From Syntrophomonadaceae bacterium (GTDB lineage: Bacteria; Bacillota; Dethiobacteria; DTU022): a stretch of 61,469 nt of DNA. The stretch spans positions 1 through 61,469 of the forward strand of contig PWYU01000089.1 in NCBI GenBank assembly GCA_003567725.1. The letters run 5' to 3'. How positions within the stretch are numbered: position 1 is the first letter of the stretch; every line of letters begins with the position of its first letter. This document shows positions 1 through 8,134 of this stretch, piece by piece. The notes under the pieces were generated by a model, which saw only the letters and a list, made by a program, of their open reading frames with translations, was not told the DNA's origin and ran no database searches. Made by a program: the position numbers and the translations under genes.

Positions 1-151
1 GATGATATGCCCTGCAGGATCAATCTTTATATAAAAAACTTATATACAATAACGGTCACATTTATTATTCATATTTTATCTTTTTGGGTAAGTATTCCAT
101 AATAGATCTATCGCAGTTTTATAAAATCATAATACAGGTGGTGGTAAATCA
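1..151. other. AT-rich leader upstream of the YedE gene
   Basis: This edge segment is AT-rich and has no supportable reading frame. It carries the ribosome binding site of the next gene, AGGTGGTGG at about 137-145. It presumably also holds that gene's promoter, but I could not pick out a convincing -35/-10 pair. Its left part may be the tail of an intergenic region that continues outside the window. Confidence 0.5.
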
Positions 152-1231
152 GTGAAATATTTTTTATCAACTCGTTGGGGTATTGTTTCTGTCGGAGTTT
201 TTATTGGCATCCTGGCTTCAATGCTGCAGTTCTGGGGCAACCCGCCCAATATGGGCGTCTGTGTGGCCTGTTTTGAGCGCGATATCGCCGGCGCCCTCGG
301 TATGCACAGGGCCGCGGTGGTCCAGTACATGCGTCCGGAAATTATCGGCTTTGTCCTGGGCTCCTTTGGTGCCGCTTATTTATTTAAAGAGTTTAGATCG
401 AGGCTCGGTTCTGCTCCCATCGTCAGGTTTGTGCTTGGCGTTTTTGCCATGATTGGAGCTCTCATTTTTCTGGGTTGCCCCTGGCGGGCTTTGCTCCGCC
501 TGGCCGGTGGGGACGGTAATGCTATTTTAGGGTTACTGGGCCTGGCCGCCGGAATCTGGATCGGGACCTTGTTTTTAAAAAGTGGCTACAACCTGGGTCG
601 CGCCAATAAGACCCACGCTTCAGCCGGGTGGATTATGCCTCTAATCATGCTCGGGTTTCTGGCCCTCATGCTTATAGATCCTCCCGTCAATGGAGAAATT
701 CAAAGCAATTTTCTATTCTACAGCCAGGAAGGTCCCGGGTCCATGTATGCTCCCCTGATCGTTTCCCTGGTGGTCGGCCTGGGAATAGGCTTCCTGGCAC
801 AAAAGAGCCGTTTTTGCACCATGGGGGCCATAAGAGACCTGATATTGTTCAAACAGACCCATCTTTTCGGGGGTCTGGTGGCCCTGGCTGTGGCCGCATT
901 TATCACGAACCTGGTCGTCGGCCAGTTCAACCCCGGTTTTGTCGACCAGCCTGTCGCCCATAACCTCCATGTGTGGAATTTTGCCGGTATGGGGCTTGCA
1001 GGTCTTGCTTTTGCTCTCGGTGGTGGATGTCCCGGTCGTCAGCTTTTCCTGGCCGGAGAGGGCGATGGAGATGCTTCTATCTTCGTTATCGGCATGATAA
1101 TAGGCGCTGCTTTTGCCCACAATTTCGGACTGGCCAGTTCACCGGCCGGAGTTACCCCAGCCGGTATCGGGGCTCTCTTTATTGGGCTGGTAGTTTGCCT
1201 TCTGATAGGTTTTACCATGAGAGGAAAGTAA
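152..1231 (+). CDS. yedE: YedE/YeeE-family membrane transporter (selenium or sulfur compound)
   Basis: This is a polytopic inner-membrane protein of 359 residues with about ten hydrophobic segments and small-residue-rich repeats typical of the YeeE/YedE family. Conserved Cys-containing motifs are visible near residues 29-33 (GVCVACF), near 109 (GCPWR) and late in the protein (GGGCPGRQ). Known relatives are the putative selenium transporter YedE and the thiosulfate importer TsuA. The start is GTG at 152 after AGGTGGTGG. A TusA-like sulfur carrier follows 30 bases later, and this pairing is typical of the family; the two are probably co-transcribed. The substrate cannot be decided from sequence. 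Confidence 0.85.
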   Translation: MKYFLSTRWGIVSVGVFIGILASMLQFWGNPPNMGVCVACFERDIAGALGMHRAAVVQYMRPEIIGFVLGSFGAAYLFKEFRSRLGSAPIVRFVLGVFAMIGALIFLGCPWRALLRLAGGDGNAILGLLGLAAGIWIGTLFLKSGYNLGRANKTHASAGWIMPLIMLGFLALMLIDPPVNGEIQSNFLFYSQEGPGSMYAPLIVSLVVGLGIGFLAQKSRFCTMGAIRDLILFKQTHLFGGLVALAVAAFITNLVVGQFNPGFVDQPVAHNLHVWNFAGMGLAGLAFALGGGCPGRQLFLAGEGDGDASIFVIGMIIGAAFAHNFGLASSPAGVTPAGIGALFIGLVVCLLIGFTMRGK

Positions 1232-1261
1232 GAATAAGCTTTTAAGGAGGAATGATGGAAG

Positions 1262-1477
1262 ATGGAAAATCAAGTTGATGCCAGGGGCTTTTCGTGCCCT
1301 CAGCCGGTAATTATGGCGGTCAATGAAATGAAAAAGGTAGGACAGGGTCAAATAACTGTTTTGGTTGATACCGATACGGCGAAAGAAAACGTAAGCCGCG
1401 CTACGAGTGCCCAGGGCTGGTCGGTGCTTGATATTCAGCCCGATGAAGGGGGCTATAAAATCAAAATAGGAAAGTGA
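1262..1477 (+). CDS. TusA/SirA-like sulfur carrier protein
   Basis: A 71-residue protein with the family's CPxP motif at residues 12-15; Cys12 is the expected persulfide-carrying residue. TusA-fold proteins relay sulfur or selenium between enzymes in the cytoplasm. It lies directly downstream of the YedE-type transporter and is preceded by a good Shine-Dalgarno site (AAGGAGGAATG at about 1243-1253), so the pair is likely one operon that imports and hands over a reduced sulfur or selenium species. The full TusA domain is present and there is no YedF-type extension, so it could serve either element. Confidence 0.88.
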   Translation: MENQVDARGFSCPQPVIMAVNEMKKVGQGQITVLVDTDTAKENVSRATSAQGWSVLDIQPDEGGYKIKIGK

Positions 1478-1979
1478 ATAGTTGATAGATTAAAGCTTTC
1501 AAAAAACCCACGCAAAACGAGCCTGTTAAATGTCAAAAAGCATTTATTGTTGCCCGGCATAACTTTAATACCTAGTTTTTCCGACCTGGTTTTGCCGACC
1601 ATTAAAGTCTTGACATTGAAGGGTGTTTGATTTAGATTTAGTGATACAAAAATAAGTATCGTGGTACAATGTACTTTCCCGGACTTCAGGAAGAATGTTC
1701 AACGTCCTGTCTACCCTTTTAAACCGGTTGCTAAATCATTTTGTGTATGCAGGTTTAAATTCTGCTGAATGCTTAGGAAAATCAATGGTTTTGGAATTAG
1801 CGGGCCACTCCAAAACTTTTATAAAAAATAATCCAGGGCAGCTTAAGCTGCCCTGGATTTCAGTTCACTTTTTGGGTTTTGACGGCTGAATCAGCTTGTA
1901 AGCTGTATAATTCTCTGATTAGTAAACCGGCTAATGTAGTTTTTTAGCATCCATTATCAAGGGTCATCTAGCTTAAGGA
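1478..1979. other. Intergenic region between convergent genes
   Basis: About 500 bases lie between the TusA-like gene and the end of the leftward MORN lipoprotein gene. Apart from the palindromic terminator near 1821-1858, I see no convincing gene. A 64-codon open frame at 1695-1889 runs straight through that palindrome and has no family resemblance, so I do not call it. Confidence 0.5.
1821..1858 (-). terminator. Rho-independent terminator for the MORN lipoprotein gene
   Basis: Bases 1831-1858 form a perfect 28-base palindrome centred on CTTAAG. On the minus strand it is followed by a T-rich run (TTATTTTTTAT, bases 1821-1831), the layout of an intrinsic terminator. It sits about 120 bases past the stop of the leftward lipoprotein gene. 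On the plus strand there is no clear T tract, so it probably acts in one direction. Confidence 0.7.
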
Positions 1980-2639
1980 TTAATCCAGCTGAAACGAGGC
2001 TCCACTTGGGCTGCTGCTTTCTTGTTCCCACCACCGCGATTCTGCCGCATCTTCATCTTCTGCCGGCCCGTCCTGAATCTGACCTTGAGAAAAGTATACT
2101 GTTTCAGTAGTGTCATCAGGATCAGTTTTTGTGAATTGACCATCTGGGTTTCCTTTAACCCAGTTTCCGCTAAGTTTTCCACCATCGGGATGTTCAAAAG
2201 TTCCCTCGCCATGAGGATTACCTTCAAGCCATGAGCCAGTATATTTCCCACGCTGCCATTCTTTATTGCTAACCTGAGTAATTTCAGGTTCTTGGGCTTG
2301 ATCTTCAGCTTCCACATTATGTTCTTGCCCAGGTTGTTCTTGTCTTTGGGCTGCCTGTGTCGGTTCAGCGTCAGTTGTTTCTTCTGGGAGTTCTGGTTCT
2401 ACAACGTCCCTATCTTCATCATCTTCATCGTTTTCAGGATTTTTAGGCTTAAGCGGTCCCGCCGCTTCCCATTCGGTGCTCCTGTGTTCTAAAAGAAGCC
2501 ATTCAGGAAGCTTGCCTTCTTTAGCGGTTGTAAAGTCTTCCGGTTCTTCTTCCTGGCTGGATAGCATTCCACAGCCAATCAGTCCCGAAGAAATAACTAA
2601 TACTATCAGTGTTAAAAAGACAATTTTTAAATTAGGCAT
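1980..2639 (-). CDS. MORN-repeat lipoprotein
   Basis: A 219-residue protein with an N-terminal lipoprotein signal: hydrophobic residues 5-20, then the lipobox LIGC with Cys23 as the lipidated residue. Residues 30-115 are a low-complexity, strongly acidic Glu/Asp/Pro/Gln linker. Around residues 132-170 there are about two MORN-type repeats (YTGSWLEGNPHGEGTF and LSGNWVKGNPDGQF). It should be anchored on the outer face of the membrane. MORN repeats usually mediate protein or lipid contacts, and no enzymatic domain is visible. It is divergent from a zinc-ribbon membrane protein across 245 bases. Function unknown. Confidence 0.75.
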   Translation of the reverse strand: MPNLKIVFLTLIVLVISSGLIGCGMLSSQEEEPEDFTTAKEGKLPEWLLLEHRSTEWEAAGPLKPKNPENDEDDEDRDVVEPELPEETTDAEPTQAAQRQEQPGQEHNVEAEDQAQEPEITQVSNKEWQRGKYTGSWLEGNPHGEGTFEHPDGGKLSGNWVKGNPDGQFTKTDPDDTTETVYFSQGQIQDGPAEDEDAAESRWWEQESSSPSGASFQLD

Positions 2640-2884
2640 CAGGGTCCCTCCTCGTTAAAGCCTGCTCTTGTCTCAAAGCCTAATGCTTTAAAGTTATAAT
2701 CATTATGTGTGGGCATTATAACCGAAGATTAATATTAAATCAATAGCGGTGACTTTTAAAAAATTTTTGGATACTCTAATCTGGTCTGTTGTTGCTTCTT
2801 TGTGTTATAATATAATTCGCATTCCGGCATATATTACTGTGTCGGTTTATATAAGTATTGATTTGATTGGTGGGAGGTAAAATT

Positions 2885-3541
2885 ATGTCTGATATAAAGA
2901 CCTGTCCTTTTTGTTTGGAAGAGATACCGGCCAGGGCAATTAAATGTAGATATTGTGAATCAATGGTTGACGATGTTCCTCCGGATTCATCAGATAAAGC
3001 CAGGAATTCCCAGGATTCATTATACTATGATCAAGGGCGCCCGGATACTCCACCCGGCATGCATTACCAGCCGGTTTCGGAACAAAAAAAAGGCAGGAAA
3101 TTTCTCATTCCCCTGGTTATAGCCGCCGCGCTTTTACTGGTGGCAGGTGCAGGTGCAGGCTACTGGTTTTTGTTGGATGATAATGAAACACCAGTTGCTG
3201 AAGCAGTGGAAAGCGATGATATTTTAGGTTCATGGAAAGGAACCAGTGCGGATGAAGAAATGTATTTTCAATTTCAACCTAATGATATGGTAAGTATTGC
3301 TGTTCCTTCAGAAGGGTACTGGTTTAGAACTGAGTATCGCCTTATTACTGCTGATGAAAAAAGCTATCTTGAACTGCACCACCGGGGCACTGATGATTGG
3401 GAAAGAATAGCTGAGCTTAGGCTTGAAGAGCCGGATAACATCATTATGACTGATACCTGGGAAGGCATAGTAATTGAGATGATCAGCCATCCAGACTCAG
3501 ATGTTGGGGATGTTTTTAGAGAACTACGTTTTGAAAGGTAG
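2885..3541 (+). CDS. Zinc-ribbon, single-pass membrane protein of unknown function
   Basis: A 218-residue protein. The N-terminus is a zinc ribbon with Cys7, Cys10, Cys21 and Cys24, followed by a hydrophilic linker, one transmembrane helix (about residues 73-97) and a C-terminal domain of about 115 residues rich in aromatic and acidic residues. That layout resembles many uncharacterised Clostridia proteins with a cytoplasmic zinc ribbon and an outside lipocalin-like or DUF domain. I chose ATG 2885 because GGGAGGT at 2872-2878 is well spaced; an in-frame TTG at 2867 lies upstream of that site. A terminator follows. Confidence 0.7.
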   Translation: MSDIKTCPFCLEEIPARAIKCRYCESMVDDVPPDSSDKARNSQDSLYYDQGRPDTPPGMHYQPVSEQKKGRKFLIPLVIAAALLLVAGAGAGYWFLLDDNETPVAEAVESDDILGSWKGTSADEEMYFQFQPNDMVSIAVPSEGYWFRTEYRLITADEKSYLELHHRGTDDWERIAELRLEEPDNIIMTDTWEGIVIEMISHPDSDVGDVFRELRFER

Positions 3542-3587
3542 AATGCCTTTAAGCTAAAGCAGTATTATATAGCTAAGGCTTTTTATG

Positions 3588-3612
3588 ATGCCCCGGTAAG
3601 GGGCATTTTTAT
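3588..3612 (+). terminator. Rho-independent terminator
   Basis: Stem ATGCCCC/GGGGCAT with a short GGTAA loop, followed by a T run. It lies 46 bases after the zinc-ribbon membrane protein gene and separates it from tadA. Confidence 0.8.
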
Positions 3613-3749
3613 TGGGTTCACCTGCTTATTTGCTTGCTCTAAGCCAGCCAATATATTTAACAGCTTGGAGATAATGGCTGAGCGGATACATCCAGTTTAA
3701 TTATAGATCCTTAAGGGCGTGATATAATAACTTAACGGGGGTTAAGAAA

Positions 3750-4208
3750 ATGAAACAGGCTGAGGACCTCAGGTTTATGGCGGTGGCGCTAAAGCAGGCT
3801 AAAGTAGCGGCGAAAGCCGGTGAAGTGCCAATTGGGGCGGTTATGGTCAGGGACGGTGAGGTCCTGGCTGCCGACCGTAACCGCCGGGAAGAGTTGAATG
3901 ATGCTGCCGCCCATGCTGAGATCCTCCTGATCAGGCAGGTGGGAGCCATCCTTGGAGGCTGGCGGCTTAGTGGATGCACCCTCTATGTAACCCTTGAGCC
4001 CTGCCCGATGTGTGCGGGTGCTCTGGTGCTGGCCCGTTTGCACCGACTGGTGTTTGGAGCTCCAGACCCGAAAACGGGAGCTGTAGTCAGCCTGTACGAT
4101 ATTGTGCGGGACTGCAGGCTTAATCACAGCCTGAAAGTCAGCGGTGGAGTAATGTGGGAAGACTGTGCCGCCCTGCTCAGGGATTTTTTCCGCCAGAGAC
4201 GGGATTGA
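3750..4208 (+). CDS. tadA: tRNA-specific adenosine deaminase TadA
   Basis: A 152-residue deaminase that converts A34 to inosine in the anticodon of tRNA-Arg(ACG), allowing one tRNA to read several codons. The catalytic signatures are present: H55-A56-E57 (zinc ligand and proton shuttle) and P84-C85-P86-M87-C88 (the two zinc-binding cysteines). Length is normal for the family. It starts at ATG 3750 after a GGGGG-rich ribosome binding site. It stands next to tRNA-Ser and close to the dnaX region, the same neighbourhood as in Bacillus. Confidence 0.95.
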   Translation: MKQAEDLRFMAVALKQAKVAAKAGEVPIGAVMVRDGEVLAADRNRREELNDAAAHAEILLIRQVGAILGGWRLSGCTLYVTLEPCPMCAGALVLARLHRLVFGAPDPKTGAVVSLYDIVRDCRLNHSLKVSGGVMWEDCAALLRDFFRQRRD

Positions 4209-4286
4209 ATATGCCTGTTTGTAGAGTGTGAGCAAGGGGATCCTTTACAACCGCACCGGCCCTGTTATATTATATATCATGGTTGC

Positions 4287-4378
4287 GGAGAGATGGCCGA
4301 GTCTGGCTGAAGGCGCACGACTCGAAATCGTGTAACGGTTTACGCCGTTCGTGGGTTCGAATCCCACTCTCTCCGCCA
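4287..4378 (+). tRNA. tRNA-Ser (anticodon CGA)
   Basis: Acceptor stem GGAGAGA pairs with TCTCTCC, followed by discriminator G and an encoded CCA. The anticodon stem-loop has the loop CTCGAAA, giving anticodon CGA, which reads UCG serine codons. The long variable arm (TAACGGTTTACGCCGTT) is the class II signature of tRNA-Ser. The T arm contains GGTTCGAATCC. Confidence 0.95.
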
Positions 4379-4429
4379 TAGAAATAACATGAATAAAGGG
4401 TTTGCAGTGTGATATTACAAGCCCTTATT

Positions 4430-4606
4430 TCATTTAATGGATATTTTACTGACGCCTGTAAACCATTCTTCCTTGATGGGAACAGAAAGAAGAAGGTATC
4501 GCTCTGTAAAAACCATCTGCAATCCCTTTTCGGGTGCAGCATGCTTGTTAAACTTGGCGGCAAAGTCGGCGATCAGCTCCCTTGTTGCCGGGTTGCGCTG
4601 GAAGCT
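4430..4606 (-). pseudogene. Apparent remnant of a protein-coding gene (C-terminal fragment)
   Basis: On the minus strand, a frame of 59 codons is open between a TAG at 4607-4609 and a TGA at 4430-4432. The translation looks protein-like: it begins near SFQRNPATRELIADFAAK and ends GVSKISIK, with a balanced mix of charged and hydrophobic residues and no low complexity. It has no start codon with a ribosome binding site at its upstream end. Its base composition is richer in G+C than the adjoining AT-rich UxaA cassette. I read it as the broken tail of an older gene next to a tRNA. I do not recognise the parent family. Confidence 0.35.
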
Positions 4607-4610
4607 CTAA

Positions 4611-4898
4611 TTAATCTTGCTGTGGTTTGCTCGCCATATTACGAGTGTGAACTAATTCTCCAGCACCTATATCTTTGCAACTATAACCGACCACTTCTCC
4701 ATATTTTATTATGGCTTCGTTAATCGGGATTTTTCGGACAGCTATTTTATGAAGATATTTTATCTCTTCTGTTGCGGTTAGTTTATTAATAAACTGATCT
4801 TCAATGTTATAGAGTTCAACTTTTTCACCTGCCAGAAAACGATCAAGGGCAACAGCTATATTATCATTTAATGATATTTGTAAAGCACGTTTTTTCAT
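4611..4898 (-). CDS. UxaA-type hydrolase, small (SAF-domain) subunit
   Basis: A 95-residue protein with the SAF fold seen in the N-terminal part of altronate and galactarate dehydratases. The pattern includes IAVALDRFLAGE and KIAVRKIPINEAIIKYGEVVGY. In this family the SAF part is often a separate small subunit encoded beside the large catalytic subunit, as here, 41 bases upstream in the operon. The start ATG at 4898 follows GGAGG. A three-codon open frame (ATG GTT AGA TAA) overlaps the start as TAATG. The actual sugar-acid or other substrate is unknown. Confidence 0.7.
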   Translation of the reverse strand: MKKRALQISLNDNIAVALDRFLAGEKVELYNIEDQFINKLTATEEIKYLHKIAVRKIPINEAIIKYGEVVGYSCKDIGAGELVHTRNMASKPQQD

Positions 4899-4939
4899 TA
4901 TCTAACCATTCCTCCGTAATAGATTCTTCTTTTTATATA

Positions 4940-6100
4940 CTAAAATGTACCATACAAAGGCCATATATCCATCACGTTTACGCCTAATATCTCAGCCTTT
5001 GTTTTTGTTCCGTTAGCTGTATCAATTATTAATTGCATTAATTCGTCCGTTATCTGCTCCAGGTTTTTGACTCCATCTATCAACATGCCTGCATTATAAT
5101 CTGTAATATCTTTTTGTTGATTATAAGCTATCGTGTTCGAAATAACTTTTATGACAGGGGAGATAGGTGTGCCGCATGGGGTCCCCTTTCCTGTAGTGAA
5201 TACTATTATTTGCGTACCTCCAGCAATTAATCCACATAGTGAATAAGCATCGAAACCAGGTGTATTCATAAAAATCAAACCTTTTTTACTTGGCAGTTCA
5301 GCGTAATCTAAAACTTCTTGAATTTTAGAAGAACCTCCCTTTAATATGCATCCCATTGCCTTTTCTTCAAGGGTTGTGATTCCAGCTTTAATATTTCCGG
5401 GCACAGGGTTTGCTGATCTCACGTCCCTTCCAGTTTTTGTTTTTATCATTCTTTCATACCCGGTAATTATGTTTACTATTTTGTCAGCTACATTTTTGTC
5501 AGAGCATCTTTTTGCCAAAATCTTTTCTGTGCCAATTGCTTCGGGGGTTTCGGAGAAAATCGCAGTTCCTCCCATTTCAATGATAAGATCTACTGCTTTG
5601 CCAAGTGCAACATTTGCACTTATACCAGAGGCGGGATCTGATGCCCCGCATTCTAGCCCTAAATTTATACTCGAAATAGGAACTATTTCCCTTCTAGCCT
5701 TGCTTATATCTTCTGCATAAGTATTTGTTAGACGTTTGACTTTATCTATAAAGTTATTATAACCTCCCTCAGAATGCAGCTTAACTAAAGAGCAAGGCTT
5801 ATTAAGCAGTTTTATCCTTTCATAAAGGGCTTCTAAATCTATTGACTCACAACCCATGCCTACAATCACTATTGCTGCAATATTGGGGTTTGCTGCTACA
5901 TTTACCTGAGTATGCATTATTTGTTCGACATCCTCAGGCAGCATTCCACAACCAGTTGAGAATCTAAAAGTACTAACATCATCAAATGATTGTGCTATTT
6001 TATATGTTATATCATTTACGCAATCGACTGCTGGTAATAGCAGCACCTTGTTTCTAAATCCGACCTTATCATCATTTCTTACAAATCCATATAATTTCAT
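4940..6100 (-). CDS. UxaA-family hydrolase/dehydratase, large subunit
   Basis: A 386-residue protein matching the C-terminal catalytic part of UxaA/GarD dehydratases. It shows YGFVRNDDKVGFRN at the N-terminus, a conserved FSTGCGM segment, GMGCE, LECGASDPASG near the middle, and a glycine-rich FTTGKGTPCGTP segment. Family members dehydrate sugar acids such as altronate; several paralogues in anaerobes have unknown substrates. It is the first gene of a leftward pair with the SAF-domain subunit. The pair is visibly more AT-rich than surrounding housekeeping genes and no transporter or regulator of a hexuronate pathway is nearby, so I would not assign altronate as substrate. Confidence 0.75.
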   Translation of the reverse strand: MKLYGFVRNDDKVGFRNKVLLLPAVDCVNDITYKIAQSFDDVSTFRFSTGCGMLPEDVEQIMHTQVNVAANPNIAAIVIVGMGCESIDLEALYERIKLLNKPCSLVKLHSEGGYNNFIDKVKRLTNTYAEDISKARREIVPISSINLGLECGASDPASGISANVALGKAVDLIIEMGGTAIFSETPEAIGTEKILAKRCSDKNVADKIVNIITGYERMIKTKTGRDVRSANPVPGNIKAGITTLEEKAMGCILKGGSSKIQEVLDYAELPSKKGLIFMNTPGFDAYSLCGLIAGGTQIIVFTTGKGTPCGTPISPVIKVISNTIAYNQQKDITDYNAGMLIDGVKNLEQITDELMQLIIDTANGTKTKAEILGVNVMDIWPLYGTF

Positions 6101-6513
6101 AAACTATAACTGCTCCTTTCTGCGCTTGAGCTTTATGATAATTATACCTCATTAATGTTTATATTATAATTGGATAATATGCAAAGCCTGATTAATTTCT
6201 GGCAATTAGACGAAAAATAGAATTACAATTGCCTGTTTCAGCTATAAATGTGTAAAAGCGATTTATTTATTGTTGCTGGTACTGTAAAATGTAATCAATT
6301 CACAAAAATGATCTAGAATTTTTACCCCGGGTTTTGCGGGAGAGTTATTGATGACAGAGAAAGAAGGAGTTTTGCTGGAAAATGCTCAATAGATTTATTA
6401 ACGGTTATCTTCTGAGCGTTAAAATATGTTAAAGGATATTTGCGAAAACCCGTCTTTAAGTTATAACATTTAAACCAGGTGGAGTTTTAAAAATTAAATG
6501 GGAGGACAAAAAA
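6101..6513. other. Divergent intergenic region
   Basis: About 410 AT-rich bases lie between the leftward UxaA pair and the rightward amidohydrolase. I see no gene here. It must hold both promoters, but no near-consensus -35/-10 pair stands out. A 13-codon open frame starting at about 6350 has no family resemblance and is not called. The ribosome binding site of the amidohydrolase (GGGAGG, about 6499-6504) is at its right end. Confidence 0.5.
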
Positions 6514-7242
6514 ATGCCGGTTCTAGATTCACATGTACACTGCGGTTTATCTCTACCGCTGGAAAGTGTAAAGCCTCTTTGGGAAGCTGGCGGGATTGAA
6601 GGGGGAGTTCTCTTTTCGCCTGTGGAAGAAATCTATGATCGTTTTGATCGAAGTTTTGTTGATTCTCCCTCTTATGCAAAGAGCCGGGACAAAGTCCACC
6701 AGTATTTAGAATCACTGCACTCCGAAAAGCTTTATATCTTTTGGTTTGTCTGGAATGATTTTAAAATACCCGGCTTGAAATTTTCAGGTATTAAGTGGCA
6801 TCGCCATGGGGAAGAACCGGATTATTTGTATGGAACAAGGGAATGTGAAGCGGTTATTGAGCATATTTGTGAACGCCGTATGCCTGTAATCCTGGAAGAA
6901 GAATTTTCTCGGACTATGATGATGGTTAAGAAATTTAGCGGCCAGACGGTAACGATTATCCCACATTTTGGGGGCCTCAATGGCGGTTATGAAAGGTTGA
7001 AAGAAGCGGGTTTATTTGAAGATCCGACGGTTTTTGTTGACACAGCACTGGCTGGCCCTCGTCAAATAGAAGACTTTGCTGCAACCTACGGAGTAGAGCG
7101 CATTCTTTTTGGCAGCGATTTTCCTTTTGGGGATCCAGTTCATGAATGCTTGAAAGTAAGGAATATCTTTTCAGGTAAAGAACTCCGAAAAGTGCTGGGT
7201 GAAAACCTGGTTAAGCTTTTAAGCAGCTGGGAAACCTCTTGA
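6514..7242 (+). CDS. Amidohydrolase-family (TIM-barrel) metal-dependent hydrolase
   Basis: A 242-residue protein with the hallmarks of amidohydrolase family 2: an N-terminal HVH metal motif (residues 7-9), a later IIPHFGG segment carrying a metal-binding His, and a C-terminal GSDFPFG segment with the catalytic Asp. It is shorter than typical members (about 270-300 residues). The start ATG at 6514 follows GGGAGG. It stands alone between the UxaA cassette and tRNA-Ser. Substrate unknown. Confidence 0.75.
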   Translation: MPVLDSHVHCGLSLPLESVKPLWEAGGIEGGVLFSPVEEIYDRFDRSFVDSPSYAKSRDKVHQYLESLHSEKLYIFWFVWNDFKIPGLKFSGIKWHRHGEEPDYLYGTRECEAVIEHICERRMPVILEEEFSRTMMMVKKFSGQTVTIIPHFGGLNGGYERLKEAGLFEDPTVFVDTALAGPRQIEDFAATYGVERILFGSDFPFGDPVHECLKVRNIFSGKELRKVLGENLVKLLSSWETS

Positions 7243-7283
7243 TTGTAAGGTATTTTTCGTTATTGTATTCTTCTTTTATTCGG

Positions 7284-7312
7284 TTGAAAAGCGACTTCTT
7301 TAATTGTATAAT
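7284..7312 (+). promoter_or_regulatory. Sigma-A-type promoter of tRNA-Ser(GGA)
   Basis: TTGAAA at 7284-7289 and TATAAT at 7307-7312 are separated by 17 bases. The -10 element lies about 30 bases before the tRNA, a normal distance for a stable-RNA promoter. The transcript may continue into the SRP RNA. Confidence 0.8.
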
Positions 7313-7343
7313 ACGAAAGTAAGATCATATAGTAAAGTTTCGC

Positions 7344-7441
<98 letters not shown>

Positions 7442-7450
7442 TTTAAGTTT

Positions 7451-7719
7451 GACCGTGCTAGACGGGGAGGTAGCGGTGCCCTGAACCCGCAATCCGCTAA
7501 AGCGGGGTTGAATTCCTGTCCGCGGCCGTGCAATTTTGGGGTCGGCTCCGGGTAAGTAGTGTTGAAGGCCTGGTCCCGTGCGGCGCAAACTCACGAACCC
7601 CGTCAGATCCGGAAGGAAGCAGCGGTAAGTGAGAGCTTGCGGGTGCCACGGGGGCGCCGGGCCGGAGCTAACTGCTCGGGAAGCGCTCGAAATTGGCGGT
7701 CAACGGCAGGTGCACGGTC
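7451..7719 (+). ncRNA. ffs: Signal recognition particle RNA (large bacterial type)
   Basis: This is the long, Alu-domain-containing SRP RNA of the Bacillus/Clostridia type. The ends pair: GACCGTGC at 7451-7458 with GCACGGTC at 7712-7719. The 5' domain has the typical GGGGAGGTAGCGGTGCCCTG, and the Ffh-binding helix 8 shows the diagnostic AGATCCGGAAGGAAGCAGC near 7604-7622. The RNA acts with Ffh to target nascent membrane and secreted proteins. The position before dnaX is conserved in this group. Confidence 0.95.
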
Positions 7720-7732
7720 GTTAAATATTATT

Positions 7733-8113
7733 ATGCATAAACTATTATTGACACTGCTGCCGGAAAAACTGGGAATTTACCGGTTGGGAAAGAATCAAAT
7801 CGCCCCGGACTGGCCGATCAGTAGTAATGGCCTTTATTCTATTACCCGTACCGCAGATGAAATTTCGATTGTGTGCCAGGAAGAAAATATTCCGGAAGAA
7901 TGCTTTTCCGAAAAAGATTTTCGGGCTTTAAAGGTTGAAGGCCCGCTTGATTTTAAGTTAACCGGTATTTTGACTTCTCTTTTAAACCCGCTGGCAGAGG
8001 CGGGTATCAGTGTTTTTGTCCTCTCTACTTATGATACCGATTATATTTTAATCAAAGCTGAAGCAATGGAGCCGGCCAGGGCAGTTCTAGGTAAGTTTTG
8101 CATAATCAAGTAA
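7733..8113 (+). CDS. ACT-domain protein
   Basis: A 126-residue protein resembling the small double-ACT (CASTOR-like) family. Tokens such as SITRTADEISIVC and the C-terminal ISVFVLSTYDTDYILIK match this fold, which usually senses amino acids. I place the start at ATG 7733, 13 bases after the SRP RNA end; a longer open frame reaches back to 7559 but that part is the SRP RNA. No ribosome binding site is visible before ATG 7733. dnaX follows. Ligand unknown. Confidence 0.7.
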   Translation: MHKLLLTLLPEKLGIYRLGKNQIAPDWPISSNGLYSITRTADEISIVCQEENIPEECFSEKDFRALKVEGPLDFKLTGILTSLLNPLAEAGISVFVLSTYDTDYILIKAEAMEPARAVLGKFCIIK

Positions 8114-8134
8114 AGTTATGAGGTGTTTTCAAGC

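Noticed and set aside
713-1120. 135-codon minus-strand open frame inside yedE
   Set aside because: It is antisense to a well-conserved membrane protein and has no independent signal.
1695-1889. 64-codon open frame on the plus strand after the TusA-like gene
   Set aside because: It runs through the perfect palindrome of a terminator, has no ribosome site and resembles no family.
4409-4723. 104-codon plus-strand open frame over the UxaA small subunit and the gene remnant
   Set aside because: It is antisense to a recognisable SAF-domain gene and its translation resembles no protein.
7559-7732. N-terminal extension of the ACT-domain reading frame
   Set aside because: These bases are the SRP RNA, including its helix 8, so the open frame is accidental.
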